A DNA stretch of 64,000 bases from Promicromonospora sp. MEB111 (lineage in GTDB: Bacteria; Actinomycetota; Actinomycetes; Actinomycetales; Cellulomonadaceae), in NCBI RefSeq assembly GCF_030209445.1, contig NZ_JARVSD010000018.1, forward strand, positions 1 to 64,000, in the 5' to 3' direction. The notes beneath the pieces were generated by a model. It was not told where the DNA came from and searched no databases. It worked only from the letters and a program-made list of their open reading frames with translations. Of the stretch, positions 57,576 through 64,000 are shown piece by piece (positions within the stretch are counted from its first letter, which is position 1; the number at the start of each line of letters is the position of its first letter). Position numbers and translations under genes: made by a program.

Positions 57576-57693
57576 TCCGCGGCGTCCTTCACTCGAATGT
57601 GAAGTGGCGGCCGCCCCCCAGCCGCCGATCCGGGACGGAGGAACGCCCCAGACCTCATGTCCGCGCATTTCCGGAGATCACGAACTTCGGTTC

Positions 57694-57720
57694 ATTGTCC
57701 GTAACGCGCTTACCGACAAT
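57694..57720. promoter_or_regulatory. 27-bp AT-rich inverted repeat upstream of the LAL gene
   Basis: ATTGTCCGTAA (57694-57704) and TTACCGACAAT (57710-57720) pair with one mismatch around CGCGC. It lies 119-145 bp before the LAL start and differs wholly from the GGGTGA site, so another regulator may control the activator gene. Local GC is low. Confidence 0.65.
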
Positions 57721-57778
57721 GATGCTCGACGTCGCCCCGCGGCGCATGAGGAATGGTTATTTCACCCGATGGGACGTG

Positions 57779-58249
57779 CTAATTGCCTCGTGCGAGGAGA
57801 GTGCTCAGCGCCCAGATCACGGCAATGTTGAACGCGAGAATTACCAGGCTCCATATGGGGTAATAGGGTATGAATGCAAAATTCGTGAAGCTCGCGACAA
57901 CGGCCAGGATGATTCCGACAAAATAGGCCCACTTCTGTGCGGCGAGCACTCCGATCCCGGTGGCCACGGCGATGGCGCCGATGACGATGTGGATCCAGCC
58001 CCAGCTCGTCATGTCGAGCTTGTAGACGTACTCGACGCCCGACACGTACACGGTGTTCGAGGCGAGCGCGGCGATCCCCTGGAGAACCTGGAACGCACCC
58101 ACGATCAGGAGCATCGTCCCGGCGAACGCCGCGGTGGTCATCGCGGCGGACCCCGAGGTCCCGGGGTCGTACTGTGCCCCGGGATAGGTTCCGGGGGGAT
58201 AGTACGACCCCGGGATCGGGTCGGGCCCGGCTTCGTGTGCACTGGTCAT
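57779..58249 (-). CDS. Four-span membrane protein (DUF7144-like)
   Basis: A 156-aa membrane protein. A Pro/Tyr/Gly-rich cytoplasmic tail (PIPGSYYPPGTYPGAQYDPG) precedes four helices near residues 40-60, 80-100, 105-122 and 130-150. GVEYVYKLDMTSWGWIHIVIG joins helices 1 and 2 and is the family-typical loop (W-G-W-x-H). Its DNA towards the 3' end is notably AT-rich compared with neighbours, with ATT and TTC codons. Starts at ATG 58249 behind AAGGAGCGATC. It lies 17 bp after the DUF1269 gene and is probably co-transcribed from the promoter at copy D. Function unknown. Confidence 0.8.
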   Translation of the reverse strand: MTSAHEAGPDPIPGSYYPPGTYPGAQYDPGTSGSAAMTTAAFAGTMLLIVGAFQVLQGIAALASNTVYVSGVEYVYKLDMTSWGWIHIVIGAIAVATGIGVLAAQKWAYFVGIILAVVASFTNFAFIPYYPIWSLVILAFNIAVIWALSTLLARGN

Positions 58250-58266
58250 GATCGCTCCTTGGTCCG

Positions 58267-58767
58267 TCAGTCGGCCTCGCCGAAGACCTCGCGCAGCGCG
58301 GCCTCCTGCTCGGTGTTGAGGTTGGTGAAGATGAGCTCGGGTGCTTCCTGGCCGGCGAACGCGTCACGGATCTTGTCCACGACGGCGTCGGTGGACATGA
58401 TGAAGAGCGCCGATGTCCCCGGCGTGATCTCGTCCCGTACCCGGTTGATGAAGCCGTCGTCGATCCCCACGTCCGTGAGGGAGCCGCTCAGGGCGCCCGT
58501 GGCGGCGCCGATGGCGGCGCCGAGCAGCGGGACGAAGAACAGGAGGCCGAACAGCATCCCCCAGAAGGCGCCGCCGAGGGCACCCTTGCCGGTGAGTGAC
58601 TCGAGCTGCTGGGTCTTGGGCTTCTTGGCCCCGGGCTCCCAGTACACGGTCGCCGCGTCGCGGACCGTGATGAGGTTCTCCTTGGCGAGCTGCTGGATGG
58701 TCCTCGATGCGGTGTCCGCCCCCCCGCTGGTCCTGAACTTCCAGACGGTGAGTGTGGCCTGGGACAT
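58267..58767 (-). CDS. DUF1269-family membrane-associated protein
   Basis: A 166-aa protein of the DUF1269 family. The N-terminal globular part begins TLVWKFRTSGGADTASRTIQ-like (TLTVWKFRTSGGADTA), with AATVYWEPGAKKPKTQQ near 40. A glycine-zipper hydrophobic hairpin lies near 65-100 (GALGGAFWGMLFGLLFFVPLL, shown as GALGGAFWGML and FGLLFFVPLL). The C-terminal part has GTSALFIMSTDAVVDKIRDAF and ends EEAALREVFGEAD. Members are stress-linked in several bacteria, but no activity is proven. The start follows AAGGAGCCTCAC. Copy D of the palindrome sits 72 bp upstream. Confidence 0.87.
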   Translation of the reverse strand: MSQATLTVWKFRTSGGADTASRTIQQLAKENLITVRDAATVYWEPGAKKPKTQQLESLTGKGALGGAFWGMLFGLLFFVPLLGAAIGAATGALSGSLTDVGIDDGFINRVRDEITPGTSALFIMSTDAVVDKIRDAFAGQEAPELIFTNLNTEQEAALREVFGEAD

Positions 58768-58838
58768 GTGAGGCTCCTTCGGGCTGGCGTGCGCGTGGGC
58801 TGGCCCTTGCTACTCCACTGCTCGCGCGAGCCCCTGAC

Positions 58839-58857
58839 CTCACCCGTTCCCGGTGAA
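58839..58857 (-). promoter_or_regulatory. LAL-regulon palindrome, copy D (DUF1269-DUF7144 operon)
   Basis: Plus strand CTCACCC GTTCC CGGTGAA; the left arm is perfect. It lies between the DUF1269 start (58767) and the SulP-2 stop. On the minus strand a possible -10, TGGAGT (58817 to 58812), is 21 bases on. Confidence 0.68.
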
Positions 58858-58862
58858 CCTGC

Positions 58863-60557
58863 TCACGCGGGCCCGTGGTCGGCGCGGCCGGCCCGGACGG
58901 CGTCGTCGAGCGTGGTGTAGAGGTGTGGCTCGCCCTTCGCGCCGATCCGGGCGAGGACGTCGCGTACCTGGCCGATGCCCTCGGCGAGCGCCAGGTCGCA
59001 CCCGTCGCCCTGCAGGTCGGAGCGGAGCTGGACGAGCATCGCGGCTGCCGTCACGTCGATGGACGGCGTAGCGCGGCCGTCCAGGACCACGAGCCGCAGG
59101 CCGGGGGTCTGCGCCGCCAGCTCCCGCACGCGGAACCGCACGTACTCGGCATTCGCGAACAGCAGGGGTGCCTCGACGCGGACGGCGAGGATCCCGGGCA
59201 CGGCCGGGTAGCGCGGGTTGCGGGCGGCGTCCACCCAGGGCCGGCCGGGCTCGTCGCCGACGGGCGCCAGGGTCGCGATGCGGGGCCGCGAGGTCCGGGC
59301 GAGCAGCAGGATCAGGGACACGGCGATGCCGATGACGAGCCCGGGCAGCGTCTCGAAGACCAGGACGCCCAGCAGGGCGGCCGCCGCCCCCATGAAGTCG
59401 GCCCGGGCGGTGACCTGGTAGACGCGCGCCATGCGGCTCGTCCGGACGCGCCACAGGCGGCGCAGCGACCGCACGTCGACCAGCTCGACGACGGCGGCCA
59501 CCACGACGGCGGCCAGCGTCGCCTCGGGCAGCCGCTCGAAGAGGCCGGTCAGGAACAGGAGGGTGACGACGGTCAGCACCGCGGCCGTCAGGGCCGAGAA
59601 CTGGGAGCGGGCGCCGGCGCCGGCGCTCACCGCGGTCTTCGACAGGCTCCCGTTGACGACCATGCCGGACAGGAACCCGGAGCCGAGGTTGGACAGCCCC
59701 AGGCCGACGAGCTCGCGGTTGGGGTCGATGTCGTAGCCCTGGCCCGCGGCATAGGTCTTGGCCGCCCCGAGGCCCTCGGCGAAGCCGACCAGCATCAGGC
59801 CCACGGCGCCGCCCAGTATCTCCGCGAACTCGGGCCCGGTCACGTCGGGGATCCCGGCCTGCGGCAGACCGGCGTCGATGTGCCCGACGACGGCCAGGCC
59901 GCGGTCGTCGAGCCCGAACAGGACGGTGGCGCCGATCGCCAGGAGCACCACGACGAGCGAGCCGGGCAGCAGCGGCATCGTGCGGCGCAGGACGACGAGG
60001 GCGGCGAGGCTCGCCAGGCCGACGACGATGGTGAGCGCGTCGATGTCGCCGAGCTGCCCCAGCACGGCCCACGTCTTCTGGAAGAAGTTGCCGGAGCCGC
60101 CGTCGACCCCGATCAGGTCGGGGACCTGGCCGATCATGATCGTCAGCGCGAGGCCGATGATGAAGCCCTTGAGCACGGGCTCGGAGATGAAGGCGGCGAG
60201 GAAGCCCAGGCGGAGCAGGCCCGCGAGGACCGCCACGATCCCGGTGGCCAGGGCGAGCGCGGTGGTCAGCGCCACGGGGTCGCCGTCGCCCGCGATGCCC
60301 GCCACGATCCCGGCCGAGAGCGCGGCCGTGGCCGACATCGGCGACACGACGAGCTGGCGGGAGGTGCCGGCGAGGGCGTAGAGCGCCAGGGCGGGCACCG
60401 CGGCGTAGAGGCCGACCACCGGGGGCACACCGGCGATCGCGGCGTAGGCGAGCGACTCGGGGACCAGCACCGCCCAGACCGCGAGGCCGGCCAGGAGGTC
60501 CGGGCGCACCGACGTGCGCCGGTAGCCCGAGAACGACGGTGCGAGGAATCTGGTCAC
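58863..60557 (-). CDS. SulP-family anion permease, copy 2
   Basis: A 564-aa SLC26/SulP transporter. It begins FLAPSFSGYRRTSVRPDLLAG, has ALYALAGTSRQLVVSPMSATAA near 75 and VNGSLSKTAVSAGAGARSQF near 300, and ends with a complete STAS domain (about 430-560, with VLDGRATPSIDVTAAAMLVQL). It is more canonical than copy 1 and the two are clearly distant paralogues. The start GTG (60555-60557) follows AGAGGGGAACCGTCC; an in-frame ATG at 60605 exists but lies upstream of the probable -10 box TACGGT (60600 to 60595). Palindrome E lies 66-84 bp before the start. Confidence 0.9.
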   Translation of the reverse strand: MTRFLAPSFSGYRRTSVRPDLLAGLAVWAVLVPESLAYAAIAGVPPVVGLYAAVPALALYALAGTSRQLVVSPMSATAALSAGIVAGIAGDGDPVALTTALALATGIVAVLAGLLRLGFLAAFISEPVLKGFIIGLALTIMIGQVPDLIGVDGGSGNFFQKTWAVLGQLGDIDALTIVVGLASLAALVVLRRTMPLLPGSLVVVLLAIGATVLFGLDDRGLAVVGHIDAGLPQAGIPDVTGPEFAEILGGAVGLMLVGFAEGLGAAKTYAAGQGYDIDPNRELVGLGLSNLGSGFLSGMVVNGSLSKTAVSAGAGARSQFSALTAAVLTVVTLLFLTGLFERLPEATLAAVVVAAVVELVDVRSLRRLWRVRTSRMARVYQVTARADFMGAAAALLGVLVFETLPGLVIGIAVSLILLLARTSRPRIATLAPVGDEPGRPWVDAARNPRYPAVPGILAVRVEAPLLFANAEYVRFRVRELAAQTPGLRLVVLDGRATPSIDVTAAAMLVQLRSDLQGDGCDLALAEGIGQVRDVLARIGAKGEPHLYTTLDDAVRAGRADHGPA

Positions 60558-60594
60558 GGACGGTTCCCCTCTCCGTGGTGCCGGGTCTGGGCAG

Positions 60595-60641
60595 ACCGTA
60601 GGCAAGGGCGGTGGCGCCCCAGGTCACCCGGAAGGGGTGAC
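60595..60641 (-). promoter_or_regulatory. LAL-regulon palindrome, copy E (60623-60641) with -10 TACGGT
   Basis: GTCACCC GGAAG GGGTGAC, perfect arms, at 60623-60641. TACGGT (60600 to 60595) is 22 bases on and 38 bases before the SulP-2 GTG. No -35 box is seen, as expected of an activated promoter. Confidence 0.76.
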
Positions 60642-60666
60642 GCCCCTGGTGGTGCCCCGGTGGGCG

Positions 60667-61239
60667 CTAGGAACCCGCCTGACCGTTCGCGGACCCCGTC
60701 GAGCCGCGCCGCTGGACGGTGCGTCCGACGACCGCGAGCGCGGCCCAGACCGCCAGGGACAGGACGACGCCCGCCGTCGAGTCGGGCCGCCAGAGCTCGC
60801 CTGCGGCGTCGGCCCAGAGGCGCCCCACGCCCGAGAGCACCAGCGCCGCGCCGCCGATCGCCGTCGCCCAGACGAGGAACGGCCGCTGGTACCGGCGGGC
60901 GAGCAGCGCGCACACGAAGGCCACCGCGGGCACGACGATCACGGCCAGGAGCACGTCGGCGCTGCCGCCCTGGACGAGCACGAACAGCTTGGCGCCGATC
61001 ACCGCGCCGACGCACAGGCCGCCGACGAAGAAGAGGAACCGGGCGGCGATCAGCGTCAGCGTGAACGCCAGCACCCCGCCACCCAGGGCGACCAGCAGCA
61101 CGGTGCCCGTGTCGGCGTTCATCGCCTCGGCGAGGGTCCAGGCCACGCCGAAGCCCGCCGTGAACACGGCGAGGCGGACCGAGCGGGTTCCTGCCAGGCA
61201 CAGGACCAGCCCGACGAGGATGGCGGCAAGGGCGGACAT
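60667..61239 (-). CDS. Multi-span membrane protein (DUF4203/TMEM198-like)
   Basis: A 190-aa protein with about six or seven hydrophobic helices and few polar loops: LAAILVGLVLCLAGTRSVRLAVFTAGFG at the start (two helices), ALGGGVLAFTLTLIAARFLFFVGGLCVGAVIGAK near 55-85, and AVIVVPAVAFVCALLARRYQRPFLVWATAIGG near 100-130 (read as successive spans). This pattern, with paired Gly-rich helices and a conserved RRYQRP loop, fits DUF4203/TMEM198-type proteins, whose role is unknown. I prefer ATG 61239. Palindrome F lies 146 bp upstream, shared with the GAP gene. Confidence 0.7.
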   Translation of the reverse strand: MSALAAILVGLVLCLAGTRSVRLAVFTAGFGVAWTLAEAMNADTGTVLLVALGGGVLAFTLTLIAARFLFFVGGLCVGAVIGAKLFVLVQGGSADVLLAVIVVPAVAFVCALLARRYQRPFLVWATAIGGAALVLSGVGRLWADAAGELWRPDSTAGVVLSLAVWAALAVVGRTVQRRGSTGSANGQAGS

Positions 61240-61384
61240 CAGGTGCCCGCACCAGGATCGGGTGGCGGCACGGCGCCCTCCTGCCTCGCCCACGTTCCGG
61301 CGGCCCGGCGTGCCCGCGACGCGGGGAGCGCAGGGAGATCGTTGTCGGTCACACCTCATCGTCGGCGGCCGGCGCGCCCGGGTG

Positions 61385-61430
61385 GTCACCCTGTTCGGGT
61401 GACCGCGCCCTCGTCGCCGGAACCTAGCCT
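61385..61430 (+). promoter_or_regulatory. LAL-regulon palindrome, copy F (61385-61403) with -10 TAGCCT
   Basis: GTCACCC TGTTC GGGTGAC, perfect arms, at 61385-61403. TAGCCT (61425-61430) follows after 21 bases. The GAP-family start is at 61475. No -35 box is visible. Confidence 0.78.
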
Positions 61431-61474
61431 CGGCCGCACGGCCGGTCGGTCCGGTCCCGGACGGAGGTGGTCTC

Positions 61475-62146
61475 GTGGGTGCCGCGATCGGTCAGTCGCT
61501 GCCTGTCGCCGTGGGCGTGCTCGTCAGCCCCCTGCCGATCGTCGCGGTGGTGCTGATGCTCGTCAGCGATCGGGCGCGCGCCAACGCGCTGGCCTTCGTC
61601 GTCGCCTGGTTCCTGGCGGTCCTCGTCCTGGTCGGCGTCGTCGCGCTGCTCACGGGCTCCGCCACGTCCGACGACGACGGGCCGGCCGCCTGGACCGGCT
61701 GGCTCAAGATCGTCCTCGGCGTGCTGCTGCTCCTGGTGAGCGTCCGCCAGTGGCGCGGCCGGCCCCGTGGCGACGCCGAGCCGCCGGCGCCGAGGTGGAT
61801 GTCCGCGATCGAGCAGTTCACGCCGGTGCGCTCCGCGGGGCTCGCCGTGCTGCTCGGCACGGTCAACCCGAAGAACCTGCTCCTGGTCGTCTCCGGCGGC
61901 GCCGCCATCGCCGCCGCGGCACCCGACGACACGAGCGCGACCCTCGTCGCGGCGCTCGTGTTCGCCGTGGTGGCCAGCGCCGGCGTCGTCACGCCCGTCG
62001 TCATCTACTTCGCCATGGGTGACCGGGCCGCGGCGGTCCTCGACGAGCTGAAGACGTGGATGATCCACAACAACGCGGCGATCATGGCCGTCCTTCTGCT
62101 GGTTATCGGTGCGAAGATGCTGGGTGACGGGATTTCCGTCCTATGA
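61475..62146 (+). CDS. GAP-family (SfLAP/Sap-like) membrane protein
   Basis: A 223-aa six-span membrane protein of the GAP/sulfolipid-addressing family related to LysE-type exporters. It begins MGAAIGQSLPVAVGVLVSPL and PIVAVVLMLVSDRARANALA; both the S-P-L-P and the R-A-x-x-N-x-x-A-F blocks are family marks. Near 115 is GLAVLLGTVNPKNLLLVVSG, with the N-P-K-N motif. In mycobacteria relatives are linked to moving glycolipids or sulfolipids to the surface. The GTG start follows GGAGGTGGTCTC. Being in the putative LAL regulon next to two sulfatases, a role with sulfated or other envelope lipids is possible but unproven. Confidence 0.86.
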   Translation: MGAAIGQSLPVAVGVLVSPLPIVAVVLMLVSDRARANALAFVVAWFLAVLVLVGVVALLTGSATSDDDGPAAWTGWLKIVLGVLLLLVSVRQWRGRPRGDAEPPAPRWMSAIEQFTPVRSAGLAVLLGTVNPKNLLLVVSGGAAIAAAAPDDTSATLVAALVFAVVASAGVVTPVVIYFAMGDRAAAVLDELKTWMIHNNAAIMAVLLLVIGAKMLGDGISVL

Positions 62147-62241
62147 AATCCGCATTCTCTGAGGTGGTAGCCCGGGGAACCCATTCGTAGCGTCGGGCGC
62201 ATCCGCTGACTCGTTCGACCTGAACTCCGAGGGGTCCTTGC

Positions 62242-64000
62242 ATGATCGGCAGGCGAGCATTCCTGGCAGCTCTGGCGGCTGTCTCCCTGGCGGGCGCGGT
62301 CGTGGTGCCCGTCCTGGCCCCGGCGCGTGCCGTCGCCGCGACGCTGCAGCCGTCCGGCCTGCAGACCGGGATGGTGCTCGACGGCACCACCGCCCCGGCG
62401 AGCCCGCCCGACACGTTCCGCTGGGGTGACTTCATCACCGACGTGCAGCCGGACAGCAGCTTCACGTTCGAGCCGACAGGGCCGTACGTCACCGCCCAGG
62501 GGAACAGCTCGACGGGGATCGTCCAGGCCGGCTTCCGCTGGGACAACGGCTCCGCCACCAACGCGTGCGACGCCGATCCGGACGAGACCGGCGCGCCGCC
62601 GAGCCAGAACCCGGCCACCAACCCGTGGAGTCCCGGGTCGGCCAACCCGAACGACAAGGGCGACCTGTGCTCGACCGGGTACGGCGTGGAGGTCGTCACC
62701 GACCCGTCGGGCGCCCCGCACACGATCCTCTACGGGTACTGGACGCGCCACGTGGGCAACGGCGAGGTCAGCATCTTCCAGAACCTCGAGGGGCCGCAGC
62801 CCGGCCGGTGCGACGACGTGCTCCTGGAGTTCGACTACGCGTCCGGGGGTACGACGGCCGTCGTCCGCCGGTGGACCCCGGCGGCCGGCGACGGCTGCGC
62901 GAACGTCCTCGGTGCGGGGACCTGGACGGCCCAGCCCGGCACCGTCGACTTCGACTGGGCCGTCGGGGTGCGCAGCGAGGGTCCGCCGCTGACCAACCAG
63001 CCGTTGGAGACGTTCGGCGAGTTCGCGATCGACCTGAACACCGCCGGCCTGTTCTCGCCGGCGCAGTGCGCCAGCTTCGAGGTCTCCGAGATGTTCACGC
63101 GGACGGGCAACTCGCCCCAGGCGAACATCCAGGACTTCGCCGACCACGGCCCGGACCGCCTGAGCATCGCCAACTGCGGTTCCCTCACCGTCACCAAGGA
63201 GACCACCCCGGCGATCACCGGCAGCGACGACGAGTTCGGGTTCACCGTGGACAGCGACACCGGACCGGTGCTTCCCGGCCCGCCGGTGGTCGAGACCCTG
63301 ACCGGCACCGTCGCGAGCGGGGAGACCGCCACGTACACCGGGGTGCTGGCCGGGTCGGCCTTCTCGCTCGCGGAGACCGACATCCCGCCGCCCTGGACCC
63401 TGCAGTCGCTCGTGTGCACCGTGATCCCGGCGGCGGGCGGGCCACCCGAGCAGTACGTGCTCGACGACCCGTCGGACCGGTTCCCTGTCACCCCGGGGAA
63501 CACGACGGACTGCGTGATCAGCAACTCCGCCGCCGTCGTGACGGTCACCAAGCAGACCGAGCCCGACGGCGCCGCCGGAGACTTCTCGTTCGACGTCACC
63601 GGTCAGGACCCGGTGACGCTGAGCGACGGCGAGAGCGCCTCGTTCCCGGTGCCGACGGGCCAGCCCGTGACGCTGGCGGAGGCCGAGGCGGCGGGGTGGC
63701 TGCCGCCGGAGATCGACTGCACGTCCGCGTTCACCCAGGACGAGCGGTCGGCGACGGTCGTTCCCGTGGCCGGCGAGAACATCGAGTGCACGTTCACGAA
63801 CACGCAGCTCGGCACGGTGATCGTCTCCAAGGAGGCGCACGGCGTGGACGGGCGGACGTTCGACTTCACCAGCGACATCCCGGGCGGCGAGGAGTTCTCC
63901 ATCGACGTCGAGCAGGGGGACGGGACGCTGTACGAGGAGGTCATCACCGACGTCCCGGCGGGGACGTACACGATCGAGGAGCTGGCCGACGACGGCGACC
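62242..64000 (+). CDS. Secreted surface protein with DUF5979-like repeats, 3' end beyond window
   Basis: At least 586 codons are open to the edge. The signal peptide is MIGRRAFLAALAAVSLAGAV then VVPVLAPARAVAA, cleaved about residue 33. A Trp/Asp-rich N-terminal domain of about 280 residues (with TFRWGDFITDVQP and GPYVTAQGNSSTGIVQ) has Cys pairs. It is followed by about 100-residue repeats of the DUF5979 type: each opens LTVTKETTP, VTVTKQTEP or VIVSKEAHG and contains CVISNSA or ECTFTNTQ. These are Ig-like stalk domains usual in actinobacterial cell-wall-anchored proteins; an LPXTG end is expected outside. The start follows GAGGGG. It has no LAL palindrome upstream. Confidence 0.85.
   Translation, partial: MIGRRAFLAALAAVSLAGAVVVPVLAPARAVAATLQPSGLQTGMVLDGTTAPASPPDTFRWGDFITDVQPDSSFTFEPTGPYVTAQGNSSTGIVQAGFRWDNGSATNACDADPDETGAPPSQNPATNPWSPGSANPNDKGDLCSTGYGVEVVTDPSGAPHTILYGYWTRHVGNGEVSIFQNLEGPQPGRCDDVLLEFDYASGGTTAVVRRWTPAAGDGCANVLGAGTWTAQPGTVDFDWAVGVRSEGPPLTNQPLETFGEFAIDLNTAGLFSPAQCASFEVSEMFTRTGNSPQANIQDFADHGPDRLSIANCGSLTVTKETTPAITGSDDEFGFTVDSDTGPVLPGPPVVETLTGTVASGETATYTGVLAGSAFSLAETDIPPPWTLQSLVCTVIPAAGGPPEQYVLDDPSDRFPVTPGNTTDCVISNSAAVVTVTKQTEPDGAAGDFSFDVTGQDPVTLSDGESASFPVPTGQPVTLAEAEAAGWLPPEIDCTSAFTQDERSATVVPVAGENIECTFTNTQLGTVIVSKEAHGVDGRTFDFTSDIPGGEEFSIDVEQGDGTLYEEVITDVPAGTYTIEELADDGD

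Noticed and set aside
57761-57776. TTCACCC GATGGGAC as a seventh regulon palindrome
   Set aside because: Only the left arm fits. It lies at the 3' end of the DUF7144-like gene and over 180 bp from the LAL start, unlike the six accepted sites.
1-64000. tRNA, rRNA, prophage, insertion-sequence or integron features
   Set aside because: I looked for cloverleaf-like segments, transposase motifs, terminal repeats and phage genes and recognised none; the DUF222/HNH gene alone does not make a mobile element.

Overview
The window is a very GC-rich, gene-dense stretch of an actinobacterial chromosome. Evidence: GTG starts are common, many genes overlap by 4 bp (ATGA/GTGA), several genes look leaderless with a TANNNT -10 box six bases before the start codon, sugar ABC importers lack their own ATPase, and actinobacterial families are present (GPP34, DUF222/HNH, SulP/LAL regulator, GAP family). 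The carbohydrate content suggests a soil or plant-litter degrader, possibly Promicromonosporaceae-like; that placement is an inference.

Layout. 1-108: start of an ABC ATPase gene. 226-11535: an oligosaccharide-use locus with GH42 beta-galactosidase and GH36 alpha-galactosidase facing left, a ROK repressor, then a binding lipoprotein, two permeases and a GH2 beta-mannosidase facing right. Two near-identical 21-bp operators flank the ROK gene and each carries a TTGACA -35 box. 11673-12607: a small EF-hand protein and a membrane protein. 12614-18584: a GntR-controlled operon of MFS transporter, 2-hydroxyacid dehydrogenase, tartrate/isopropylmalate-type dehydrogenase and the DUF1446 (AtuA-like) plus DUF4387 pair, which looks like a hydroxy-acid catabolic route. 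18594-25977: mixed genes (hexapeptide-acyltransferase fusion, MerR/GPP34, AhpD-like, HtrA-like, hydrolase, reductase, WYL regulator).

25996-33326: a four-carbon acid-sugar locus: otnK, otnC and deoR facing left with a CHAD protein, and a homoserine-dehydrogenase/SAF-type oxidoreductase, a 19-codon linking ORF and a MatC-like carrier facing right, then a short-chain dehydrogenase. 33468-39025: DUF222/HNH protein, a repeat-bearing gene-free stretch, a single-chain ECF sigma/zinc-finger/membrane protein, a SnoaL-like/MarR pair, a DUF4184 remnant and a DinB protein. 39139-42427: idonate-type dehydrogenase, MHS transporter and GntR regulator. 42579-45382: MacB-type ABC exporter and a ZIP-like membrane protein.

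45414-62146 is the most striking part. Two sulfatases, a dedicated formylglycine-generating enzyme, a HAD phosphatase, a lipoprotein, two SulP anion permeases, an AI-2E-type permease, DUF1269 and DUF7144-like proteins and a GAP-family membrane protein surround a large MalT/LAL-type LuxR regulator. I find six copies of a 19-bp palindrome (CTCACCC, five bases, GGGTGAG), each placed 58-97 bp before a start codon and 21-22 bp before a possible -10 hexamer. The half-site resembles the MalT box, so the LAL protein is the natural candidate to control all six units as one regulon. The window ends inside a gene for a secreted protein with repeated beta-sandwich-like domains (62242 onward). No tRNA, rRNA, CRISPR array, prophage or insertion sequence was recognised.
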